NCBI GenBank assembly: GCA_002727735.1 | Contig: PBXW01000128.1 | Location: 1 to 6,091 of the forward strand | Direction of reading: 5' to 3' | Length of the DNA stretch: 6,091 nt | Source: Crocinitomicaceae bacterium | GTDB taxonomy: Bacteria; Bacteroidota; Bacteroidia; Flavobacteriales_D; Parvicellaceae | Part shown: in pieces, positions 1-5,947 of the stretch | How the letters are laid out: the number at the start of each line of letters is the position of its first letter | Position numbering within the stretch: position 1 is the first letter of the stretch | Made by a program: the position numbers and the translations under genes | The notes under the pieces: generated by a model | Databases searched by the model: none | What the model saw: the letters and a program-made list of their open reading frames with translations, nothing else | What the model was told of the DNA's origin: nothing

Positions 1-628
1 TTAAAATAACACTTCTGTAGATATTAAATTGATCAGACACATTACCAAGTTGTTCACCATCACTAAATGTGGCTACTCTTTCAATACTGGCTGCTACAAT
101 GATGTTCCCATCACTAGCAATAGCAACATCATCTGCTTTATCAGTGTATAAACCGCCAAACGTATTGGACCATAATAGTTCTCCGTTTTCATCATACTTA
201 GCAATATAACCGTCTCTTCCACCACCTGAATAGGTGGCATTAAGAGTCGTGTAATCTTTAAAATTTGAAAAGTCATAAAAAGATCCCACTGTATAGGTGT
301 TTCCAGAACTATCTTTTGTAGATGATTCAATAATATTACTTGTAGAAGAGTAGTAGGTAGCCCAGTTTAGATTAGGCTCCTTTTCAAATACATTTATGCT
401 TATTTCACCGATATTACTGTCGGCCGTACCATCGTTAGCTTTATAAGAGAAGGTCTCTGTTCCTTCAAATCCAGCATTAGAAGTATATGTTAACACACCA
501 CCGCCCTGTGTTTCTGTAATTACAGCTGTTCCGTTAGAAGGAGGATCGACAATTGTATAAGTTAAAGCATCTCCATCCTGATCACTAACATCTAATTGAA
601 TGTTAGTACTAACTGAAGTAAAAGCATG
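1..628 (-). repeat. Long direct repeat, copy B (continues past the left edge)
   Basis: Gap-free partner of 1669-2296 in the same reading frame. Mismatches are unevenly spread: about 12 in the 268 bp at 361-628 (Ig-like part) against about 43 in the 360 bp at 1-360 (propeller part). Only about 12 amino-acid changes result in about 209 residues, so most changes are synonymous. Confidence 0.93.
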
Positions 629-3529
629 ATTTGATTGCCCACTGTTACTTTCTCCGTTTCCGATTATTGGAGCAATATTCGAAGGAAATTCGTCTAGATC
701 AATATTGTAACTTATTATTCCGGAGAATTTACCTTGGAAGCTTGGTCCGTTTAGGCGTGGGATATTTGTTACTGTTACCAGTTGTTCGTGGTTGTAATTA
801 TACAGGTTATTATTTTCTGATCCAGGCCTGCTTGTGATTATTAAATTATTTCCGTTTAAATAAGTTTGTCTTTGATAGGGTTGATCTTGTTCGTTAAAGA
901 AATATAACCCATCTAGTTCAAGTCCTCCATCTAAGCTATATATAGAGACAAAACTTGAATTATTATTTTGAAACGGATAATTCTGTATCGGATAAAACTG
1001 ATCATCTGTTACATCTATATCTGGGTATCCTGTTATTGTTCCAGATATAAGGAGTCGATTTTCCATTATCTCTAAGCTCACATAACGGATATTATTCGTA
1101 GAGCCATTTGCAAATAAGTGCATAAATTGTAGGATACCATCGGTGTTGTAAGCAGCAAAAAAGTGTCCTTCACTGTCAGAGTAATTAGGAATGTACTCAT
1201 CCCCAATAGGGTTCATATTAGCTCCAAGTGACTGACCAGATAAGTAAATCAGATTATTTACAGGATCATAAGCTATACTGTAACCATGATCACTTTGTGA
1301 ACCGTCTATTAATATTTCCCAATCTAGATTAGCATTACTGTCATATTTGCGTAAAGTAGCCGCATAATATCCCTCGTTAAAGACGTATTGATGCCCTGTT
1401 ATATATAAATTATTGCTAGTATCTGTTGTTATATCATTAGGGGTATAAATTGCAGGATGTGACTGTAGTAAATTTACAGATCCAGTACTATTATTTATTT
1501 CGGCTATTTTAATGGTATCCTGATCGTTCCATTCCCAACCATTAACAACAACCACCACGCTACCGTCACTTTTCGTTATTAATCTATTATTTTGTGGTGT
1601 ATCTCCTTCTCCGACTAAATAATTAGTAAATGTTTTCCATAATATTTCTCCTGAGCTAGCATCCAGTTTTAAAATAACACTTCGGTAGTCATTAAATTCA
1701 TCAGATGCATTACCAAGTTGTTCACCATCACCAAATGTAGCTACTCTTTCAATACTAGCTGCTACAATAATGTTTCCGTCACTAGCAATAACAACATCGT
1801 TTGCTCTATCGGTGTATAGACCACCAAAGGTATTGGACCATAATAATTCCCCGTTTTCATCATACTTAGCAACATAACCGTCTCTTCCACCAACTGAGTA
1901 GGTGGCATTTAGGGTAGTATAGTCTTTAAAGTTTGAAAAGTCATAAAAAGATCCAACAGTGTAAGTATTTCCAGAATCATCTTTTGTAGATGACTCAATA
2001 ATATTTTGGGTAGAAGAGTAGTAGGTAGCCCAGTTTAGATTAGGCTCCTTTTCAAATACATTGATACTGATTTCGCCGATATTACTATCGGTTGTACCAT
2101 CGTTAGCTTTATAAGAGAAGGTCTCTGTTCCTTCAAAACCAGCATTAGAAGTGTATGTTAACACACCACCGCCCTGTGTTTCTGTGATTACAGCTGTTCC
2201 GTTAGAAGGAGGATCGACAATTGTATAAGTTAAAGCATCTCCGTCCTGATCACTAACATCTAATTGAATATTAGTACTAACTGAAGTAAAAGCATGTCCA
2301 TTTTGATTGATAGCAACTGGTGTTGTATTGTCTGGTACATTACAGTCAATGTTATAACCATTATCTGTGATAGTCCATCCAAAATTATCTATAATACTTT
2401 GTCTTTCAACTTCTGCATTACAATAATAAACTTCTTCAGCACCAAGGTTAACACCGTTTTGAAGATTTTGCGATGACCATCCGATAAGAGTAGCATCATA
2501 GTTTTCCGATGACATTCCAGATTGACTCAACATATTAACCATACTAAATATGCTAGGAATATTCCATGAACCTAAATCTTGGTTGAAAAGATAGGCACTA
2601 CTGAACATCCAATTCATAGTGGTCACATTTTCAACATTCCAGTTACCTATATCTTGATTAAAAACAGATGCATTACTAAACATGTATGTCATATTTGTAA
2701 CACTGCTTACGTCCCAACTGCCTATATCTTGATTGAAACTATGTGCTTGATAAAATAATTGCGACATGTCAGTTACACTACTTACGTCCCAATTTCCAAT
2801 CTCTTGATTAAATTCATGTGCATTGTGAAACATCTCTTTAAGAGTTGTTACATTTGATGTATCCCAATTATTCAACTGATTATTGAAAACATAAGCCCAC
2901 CCAAACATTAAACTCATGTCTGTTACACTTGCAGTATTCCATGTAGATATGTTTCCATTAAAATTGCCTGCAAAAGCAAACATTCCAGACATATTTGTAA
3001 CGTTTGATGTATCCCAATTATCTAAATCGCCAATAGATCCACTATCCATTGTAGCTCTGAACATATTTTGCATGTCAGTAACATTACTAACATCCCAAGA
3101 GTTTAGATCTTGTCCTTCACCAAATTGATGTGCATTGTAAAACATGTTTGACATATCAGTTACACTTGACACATTCCACGACTGAAGATTTTGATTAAAT
3201 GCATGTGCATTGTAAAACATTTCTGACATATTGGTAACATTGCTTACATCCCAATTTCCAATGTCATCATTAAAATTTGCTAGTCCCTTGAAAAGTTCAG
3301 ACATATTAGTTACACAAGAAGTGTCCCAATCAGAGATGTTACCATATGTAGCTTCAGCATTCGTTGGATCTGAAATCCAAAGATTTACAGCACTTTGTAT
3401 GTTTGAATCATCAATAGTACAATCTTGATTTAGAAAAGTTGTTTTAAGATTTGCAAAATTTGAGCTGTAACTAGCGTATGAGCAAGCAATTAAAAAAAAT
3501 AATAATATTTTAATATGTTTCTTGATCAA
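1..3529 (-). CDS. Giant modular secreted/surface protein: DUF285 (BspA-like) repeats, Ig-like domains and SBBP-type beta-propellers (3' end outside window)
   Basis: This frame is open from a TTG at 3529 to the left edge, giving 1176 codons with no stop seen. TTG is preferred as start because an in-frame TAA lies two codons upstream, no in-frame ATG occurs before the repeat domain, and starting here gives a proper signal peptide. Layout in residues: signal peptide 1-19; DUF285 repeats 68-351, followed by a typical end segment (DATLIGW, then a YYCN segment and GWTI) up to Cys396; Ig-like domain about 400-492; beta-propeller about 493-950; second Ig-like domain about 956-1048; start of a second propeller from 1049. 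In known families, DUF285 repeats form LRR-like surface folds and SBBP and Ig-like modules occur in exported proteins; the inferred role is adhesion or surface structure. No catalytic motif is visible. A type IX secretion C-terminal domain, if present, would lie beyond position 1. The gene starts 32 bp after the serine hydrolase stop on the same strand. Confidence 0.9.
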   Translation of the reverse strand, partial: MIKKHIKILLFFLIACSYASYSSNFANLKTTFLNQDCTIDDSNIQSAVNLWISDPTNAEATYGNISDWDTSCVTNMSELFKGLANFNDDIGNWDVSNVTNMSEMFYNAHAFNQNLQSWNVSSVTDMSNMFYNAHQFGEGQDLNSWDVSNVTDMQNMFRATMDSGSIGDLDNWDTSNVTNMSGMFAFAGNFNGNISTWNTASVTDMSLMFGWAYVFNNQLNNWDTSNVTTLKEMFHNAHEFNQEIGNWDVSSVTDMSQLFYQAHSFNQDIGSWDVSSVTNMTYMFSNASVFNQDIGNWNVENVTTMNWMFSSAYLFNQDLGSWNIPSIFSMVNMLSQSGMSSENYDATLIGWSSQNLQNGVNLGAEEVYYCNAEVERQSIIDNFGWTITDNGYNIDCNVPDNTTPVAINQNGHAFTSVSTNIQLDVSDQDGDALTYTIVDPPSNGTAVITETQGGGVLTYTSNAGFEGTETFSYKANDGTTDSNIGEISINVFEKEPNLNWATYYSSTQNIIESSTKDDSGNTYTVGSFYDFSNFKDYTTLNATYSVGGRDGYVAKYDENGELLWSNTFGGLYTDRANDVVIASDGNIIVAASIERVATFGDGEQLGNASDEFNDYRSVILKLDASSGEILWKTFTNYLVGEGDTPQNNRLITKSDGSVVVVVNGWEWNDQDTIKIAEINNSTGSVNLLQSHPAIYTPNDITTDTSNNLYITGHQYVFNEGYYAATLRKYDSNANLDWEILIDGSQSDHGYSIAYDPVNNLIYLSGQSLGANMNPIGDEYIPNYSDSEGHFFAAYNTDGILQFMHLFANGSTNNIRYVSLEIMENRLLISGTITGYPDIDVTDDQFYPIQNYPFQNNNSSFVSIYSLDGGLELDGLYFFNEQDQPYQRQTYLNGNNLIITSRPGSENNNLYNYNHEQLVTVTNIPRLNGPSFQGKFSGIISYNIDLDEFPSNIAPIIGNGESNSGQSNHAFTSVSTNIQLDVSDQDGDALTYTIVDPPSNGTAVITETQGGGVLTYTSNAGFEGTETFSYKANDGTADSNIGEISINVFEKEPNLNWATYYSSTSNIIESSTKDSSGNTYTVGSFYDFSNFKDYTTLNATYSGGGRDGYIAKYDENGELLWSNTFGGLYTDKADDVAIASDGNIIVAASIERVATFSDGEQLGNVSDQFNIYRSVIL
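2..385 (-). other. Beta-propeller domain 2 (first two blades only, cut by the window edge)
   Basis: Residues 1049-1176 repeat the opening of propeller 1, including GNTYTVGSF and GGRDGYIAKYDENGELLW, with about 11 substitutions in 128 residues. The rest of the domain lies beyond position 1. Confidence 0.75.
386..664 (-). other. Ig-like domain 2, residues about 956-1048, near-identical to Ig-like domain 1
   Basis: From residue 968 to 1048 it matches residues 412-492 at every position except one (Ala for Thr in the KANDG-x-DSN segment). The preceding linker (APIIGNGESNSGQSN) differs from the corresponding linker of domain 1. The near-identity is part of the 1668-nt-period repeat. Confidence 0.8.
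680..2053 (-). other. Beta-propeller domain 1, SBBP type, residues about 493-950
   Basis: The first blade shows a textbook SBBP signature: GNTYTVGSF (residues 520-528), then GGRDGYVAKYDENGELLW and FGG up to residue 570. Similar 'small residue-N-hydrophobic-x-hydrophobic-x-G/S' strands recur near residues 520, 585, 656, 706, 758, 824 and 893. These are GNTYTVGS, GNIIVAAS, GSVVVVVNG, NNLYITGH, NNLIYLSG, NRLLISGT and NNLIITSR. Seven strands spaced about 50-70 residues apart suggest a seven-bladed propeller. The later blades have lost the full SBBP consensus. Blade count and function are inference; no enzyme active site is recognised. Confidence 0.7.
1669..2296 (-). repeat. Long direct repeat, copy A (N-terminal copy in the protein)
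   Basis: It aligns without any gap to 1-628 at a constant offset of 1668 nt (556 codons). By eye there are about 55 mismatches in 628 bp, or about 91% identity. The repeat edge is sharp on the right: after the HAF codons of the Ig-like domain, at 2296, the sequences differ. Confidence 0.93.
2054..2332 (-). other. Ig-like domain 1 (Big_9/cadherin-like), residues about 400-492
   Basis: The segment holds VSDQDGDALTYTIVDPP, then a GGGVLTYTS stretch, then GFEGTETFSYKANDG and a final ISINV strand. This is the usual pattern of bacterial Ig-like/cadherin-like tandem domains, where the acidic DQDGD loop often binds calcium. It links the DUF285 array to the first propeller. Confidence 0.8.
2477..3328 (-). 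repeat. Array of about eleven DUF285/BspA-like repeats (protein-level, about 25 aa each)
   Basis: Residues 68-351 hold ten clear copies and one degenerate last copy of the pattern W-[DN]-x-S-x-V-T-x-M-x-x-x-F followed by x-x-A-x-x-F-N-x-x-[IL]. Examples are WDVSNVTNMSEMF and WDVSSVTDMSQLF. The fourth copy has an altered spacer (about residues 150-160) and the eleventh (WNIPSIFSM) has lost the VT core. This is the signature of DUF285, found in BspA-like surface proteins. The copies are diverged in DNA, so the array is old compared with the long duplication downstream in the same gene. Confidence 0.9.
3473..3529 (-). other. Signal peptide with lipobox-like motif (residues 1-19)
   Basis: The N-terminus reads MIKKHIKILLFFLIACSYAS: a lysine-rich n-region and a short hydrophobic core. 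LIAC at residues 13-16 fits the lipobox pattern, which would make Cys16 the lipidated first residue of a lipoprotein. A signal peptidase I site after SYA (residue 19) is also plausible, as expected for type IX secretion cargo. The sequence alone does not decide between them. Confidence 0.7.
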
Positions 3530-3553
3530 TGGTTAGTTTATTTTGTGGGACTT

Positions 3554-3561
3554 CAAATATA
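3554..3561 (-). promoter_or_regulatory. Candidate Bacteroidota -7 box (TATATTTG) for the giant surface protein gene
   Basis: On the minus strand TATATTTG fits the TAnnTTTG consensus of the Bacteroidota housekeeping sigma factor. It begins directly after the serine hydrolase stop codon and lies 24 bp before the TTG start, leaving room for a short leader. No clear TTTG -33 element sits at the usual distance, so the call rests on the -7 box alone. Confidence 0.45.
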
Positions 3562-4653
3562 TCATTTTGAATTAATTATATCTATAATTTCCCTTCCAAA
3601 TTCAGCAAAAAAGGGTATCGCAATTTCTTCATATTCATAATTATTATCGTTATATATCTGATTTTCATTTACTTTCATTACAATTGAAATTATTATTGAT
3701 GATTTCGGAGTTTCAATAAAAGCTGTTTCAGAAACATATCCGTAGGCAAATCCAATTTTATTATAAATTTCGATTTTTTTTATAGTTTTTTTTCTGTCAC
3801 CTAAAACCAAAAAATTACTGTACGTATCAGGATATTTTTTTCTATTATAACCAATATCTGACGGGGATAAATTCATTGATTTTTTTAGAAATAAATACTG
3901 ATCTTGGGTAAGTTTTAATTTTTTTTCATTTTGAGGGTAAAATAGCATTTTAGATAGTTTATGTAGCTCATCAAGCGGTATATAATTTTTTTCAGAAAAA
4001 TTCATTGGCTTATTAACTAAATTTCCTTTATTATCAATATATCCGACTCCTTTGTTTAATTTTTCAATATTTAAAGGTTTAATCTTCATATTCTGTTTTT
4101 GATCAAATATCATTAGAGAATCATTTATAAAAAAAGAGATTTTTTTACTGAAAATATTTTTTGAATTGGAAGTACTGAGTCTATGATAAATTTTAGAGTT
4201 ATTCATTCCTTTTTCTCTTAATTTTGAATTAATATAATCTTGTCCTAAAAATTCAAATAATCTATTGTAAGCTTCATTACTACTCATTACCATTATTTCG
4301 TTTATATCATTTCTGATATTATAAAATGTAGTATCATTCTGAATTCGATACGGAGTGTCAATATTAATTAAGGGAAATTCATTTATTTTTTCTAACGTAA
4401 ATAAGGCAATAGGAAATTTAACGGTACTTGCAGGGTAGTAATAGTTTTTAGCATTTAAATTAAAATCATAATCATAACTATTATTTTTTTCATCTATATA
4501 CGAAATCATTATTTGAAGTTCATGCTGATCAATTTTTTCTGTTACTTTTTTAATTTTCGGATGATCTGATTTTAAAGCCCTAATAATTGCATTTTCTAAT
4601 TTATTTTGATTTGAAATAAATAATACGAACGAAATAAAAATTAAAAACCTCAT
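3562..4653 (-). CDS. Exported serine hydrolase of the penicillin-binding protein / class A beta-lactamase-like fold
   Basis: This 363-residue protein has a hydrophobic N-terminal signal (MRFLIFISFVLFIS) with no lipobox Cys, so it is probably exported to the periplasm. Three motifs of the serine acyl-transferase fold occur in order: PASTVKF with the nucleophile pair Ser76 and Lys79 (SxxK); SSN at 124-126, where class A enzymes have SDN; and KIG at 299-301, in place of KTG. The strand after KIG (YGYVSETAFIE, then IIISIVMKV) and the segment PLDELHKLSKMLF also resemble class A beta-lactamases. An ExxLN omega-loop motif, which carries the deacylating Glu in true class A enzymes, is not evident, and the region between SSN and KIG is longer than usual. 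It may be a peptidoglycan-acting enzyme or an uncharacterised hydrolase; beta-lactamase activity is not supported. The ATG at 4653 gives the signal peptide directly. The gene is more AT-rich (one sampled line is about 25% GC) than its neighbours, with many A/T runs. Confidence 0.85.
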   Translation of the reverse strand: MRFLIFISFVLFISNQNKLENAIIRALKSDHPKIKKVTEKIDQHELQIMISYIDEKNNSYDYDFNLNAKNYYYPASTVKFPIALFTLEKINEFPLINIDTPYRIQNDTTFYNIRNDINEIMVMSSNEAYNRLFEFLGQDYINSKLREKGMNNSKIYHRLSTSNSKNIFSKKISFFINDSLMIFDQKQNMKIKPLNIEKLNKGVGYIDNKGNLVNKPMNFSEKNYIPLDELHKLSKMLFYPQNEKKLKLTQDQYLFLKKSMNLSPSDIGYNRKKYPDTYSNFLVLGDRKKTIKKIEIYNKIGFAYGYVSETAFIETPKSSIIISIVMKVNENQIYNDNNYEYEEIAIPFFAEFGREIIDIINSK

Positions 4654-4713
4654 ATCATAAATTTATTAATAAAATTTTTGATAAATAATTTTAATTTTTC
4701 ACCTGCAACATCT

Positions 4714-4730
4714 TATGTTTGTTAAATTTG
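4714..4730 (+). promoter_or_regulatory. Candidate sucC promoter: two adjacent TAnnTTTG -7 boxes
   Basis: TATGTTTG (4714-4721) and TAAATTTG (4723-4730) both fit the Bacteroidota -7 consensus, separated by one base. They lie 26 and 17 bp upstream of the sucC ATG. The first leaves the more comfortable leader. A T-run ending at 4699 lies in roughly the -33 region, but an exact TTTG is absent there. Directly before the ATG the leader is A/T only, as usual in this phylum. Confidence 0.5.
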
Positions 4731-4738
4731 TCAACAAA
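4718..4738. repeat. Short inverted repeat overlapping the sucC promoter
   Basis: TTTGTT (4718-4723) pairs with AACAAA (4733-4738); an inner TTTGT (4727-4731) also pairs with ACAAA (4734-4738) around a two-base centre. The position over the -7 boxes and probable start site would suit an operator, but such short A/T-rich palindromes are common by chance. Confidence 0.25.
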
Positions 4739-4747
4739 TAAATTAAT

Positions 4748-5947
4748 ATGAACTTACACGAGTACCAAGCAAAAGAGATTTTAAGTGGTTTTGGGGTTAG
4801 AATACAAAGAGGATACGTTGCCTCATCCCCTAATAAAGCAGTTGAGAAAGCAAAAAAATTAAATGAAGAAACGGGTACTGATTTTTTTGTTATTAAGGCT
4901 CAAGTTCATGCTGGGGGTAGAGGAAAAGGTGGTGGTGTTAAACTTGCAAAATCTATCGATGAAGTATATTCTGTTTCAGATAAAATTATTGGCATGAATC
5001 TGGTCACTCCCCAGACATCAAAAGAGGGAAAAAAAGTTCATCAAGTTTTAATTGCTGAAGACGTTTATTACCCTGGAGATTCTGAAGTTGAAGAGTATTA
5101 TATATCGGTTTTATTAAACAGATCAACAGCTAAAAACATGATTATGTATTCTACTGAAGGTGGAATGGACATTGAAGAAGTAGCAGAAAAAACTCCAGAA
5201 TTAATTCACACCCTAGATGTTTCCCCTAAAAATGGATTAACTGACGCTGATGCCGATCAAATTGCTACTAATTTAAACCTTAGTGGTAATGCAAAAAATG
5301 AAATGATAGATTTTGTTAAAGCTCTTTATGATGCTTATGATAATTCTGATTCCTCTCTTTTTGAAATAAATCCTGTAATTAAAACGAGTGATGATAAAAT
5401 CTTAGCTGTTGATGCAAAAGTTTCAATTGACGATAATGCTCTGTTTAGACATAAAGATTACCTTGAAATGAGGGATATTAGAGAAGAAAATCCTATAGAG
5501 GTTGAAGCCAAAGAAGTTGGATTAAATTATGTTGATTTAGATGGAAATGTAGGATGTATGGTAAATGGTGCTGGACTAGCAATGGCTACAATGGATTTAA
5601 TAAAGCAAGCAGGTGGAGAGCCCGCTAATTTTTTGGATGTCGGAGGTACTGCTGACAGTGAAAGAGTTGAAACAGCTTTTAGAATCATTATTAAAGATCC
5701 TAATGTCAAAGCAATTCTTGTGAATATATTTGGAGGAATTGTCAGATGCGATAGAGTTGCAAAAGGGATTGTTGATGCTTGTAAAAACATGAAAGATGAA
5801 ATTTCTGTACCAATAATAGTAAGGCTAGAGGGAACAAACTCAAAGATTGCTAAAGATATAATTGACTCTTCGGGACTAAATTTCTACAGTGCAGTTGAAT
5901 TTAAAGAAGCAGCTGATAAGGTTCAAGAAGTTCTAAATGTTGCTTGA
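4748..5947 (+). CDS. sucC: Succinyl-CoA synthetase (ADP-forming), beta subunit
   Basis: The beta subunit of succinate-CoA ligase makes ATP (or GTP) from succinyl-CoA in the TCA cycle, acting in the cytoplasm with the alpha subunit SucD. The 399 residues match the usual family length (E. coli SucC is 388). The N-terminus MNLHEYQAKEIL is the family signature and fixes the start at 4748. Residues 1 to about 240 form the ATP-grasp part, with the glycine-rich KAQVHAGGRGKGG (50-62) and likely Mg-nucleotide ligands Asn208 (in EINP) and Asp222 (in VDAK), matching E. coli Asn199 and Asp213. The CoA-ligase part (about 262-382) has NGAGLAMATMD, GGEPANFLDVGG, NIFGGIVRCD and VRLEGTN. No frameshift or lost key residue is seen. 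sucD is not next to it on either side. Transcription probably starts in the 94-bp divergent region upstream, and the last 15 bp overlap the convergent uvrB gene. Confidence 0.98.
   Translation: MNLHEYQAKEILSGFGVRIQRGYVASSPNKAVEKAKKLNEETGTDFFVIKAQVHAGGRGKGGGVKLAKSIDEVYSVSDKIIGMNLVTPQTSKEGKKVHQVLIAEDVYYPGDSEVEEYYISVLLNRSTAKNMIMYSTEGGMDIEEVAEKTPELIHTLDVSPKNGLTDADADQIATNLNLSGNAKNEMIDFVKALYDAYDNSDSSLFEINPVIKTSDDKILAVDAKVSIDDNALFRHKDYLEMRDIREENPIEVEAKEVGLNYVDLDGNVGCMVNGAGLAMATMDLIKQAGGEPANFLDVGGTADSERVETAFRIIIKDPNVKAILVNIFGGIVRCDRVAKGIVDACKNMKDEISVPIIVRLEGTNSKIAKDIIDSSGLNFYSAVEFKEAADKVQEVLNVA

Noticed and set aside
94..330. 78-codon minus-strand ATG frame inside the surface protein gene
   Set aside because: It lies in another frame of the second propeller's coding sequence and has no recognisable features; the true frame is the long open one.
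631..837. 68-codon plus-strand frame
   Set aside because: Antisense shadow of the propeller/Ig-like coding region, with no leader or family resemblance.
1..2296. Long direct repeat as ends of a mobile element
   Set aside because: The repeats and the sequence between them are one continuous coding frame with no transposase or terminal inverted repeats.
2294..2476. 60-codon plus-strand frame
   Set aside because: Antisense shadow over the end segment of the DUF285 domain; hydrophobic look comes from the complementary codons.
2477..3328. Regular short repeats that might suggest a CRISPR array
   Set aside because: The repeats are diverged in DNA, spaced by codon-length units of about 75 bp without unique spacers, and translate to the DUF285 motif.
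2916..3428. Two plus-strand frames (2916-3128 and 3231-3428) that resemble each other
   Set aside because: Their similarity is explained by the DUF285 repeats on the opposite strand (VT-x-M reads as similar peptides in antisense).
3562..4653. Calling the hydrolase a class A beta-lactamase (resistance gene)
   Set aside because: The SDN and KTG motifs are altered and the omega-loop Glu motif is not seen, so only the fold family is supported.
4726..4731. TTGACA on the minus strand as a sigma70 -35 box for the hydrolase gene
   Set aside because: No matching -10 box occurs 16-18 bp downstream, and this phylum mainly uses TAnnTTTG promoters; I found no convincing promoter for the hydrolase.
5527..5790. 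87-codon minus-strand frame within sucC
   Set aside because: Antisense shadow of the highly conserved CoA-ligase domain of sucC.
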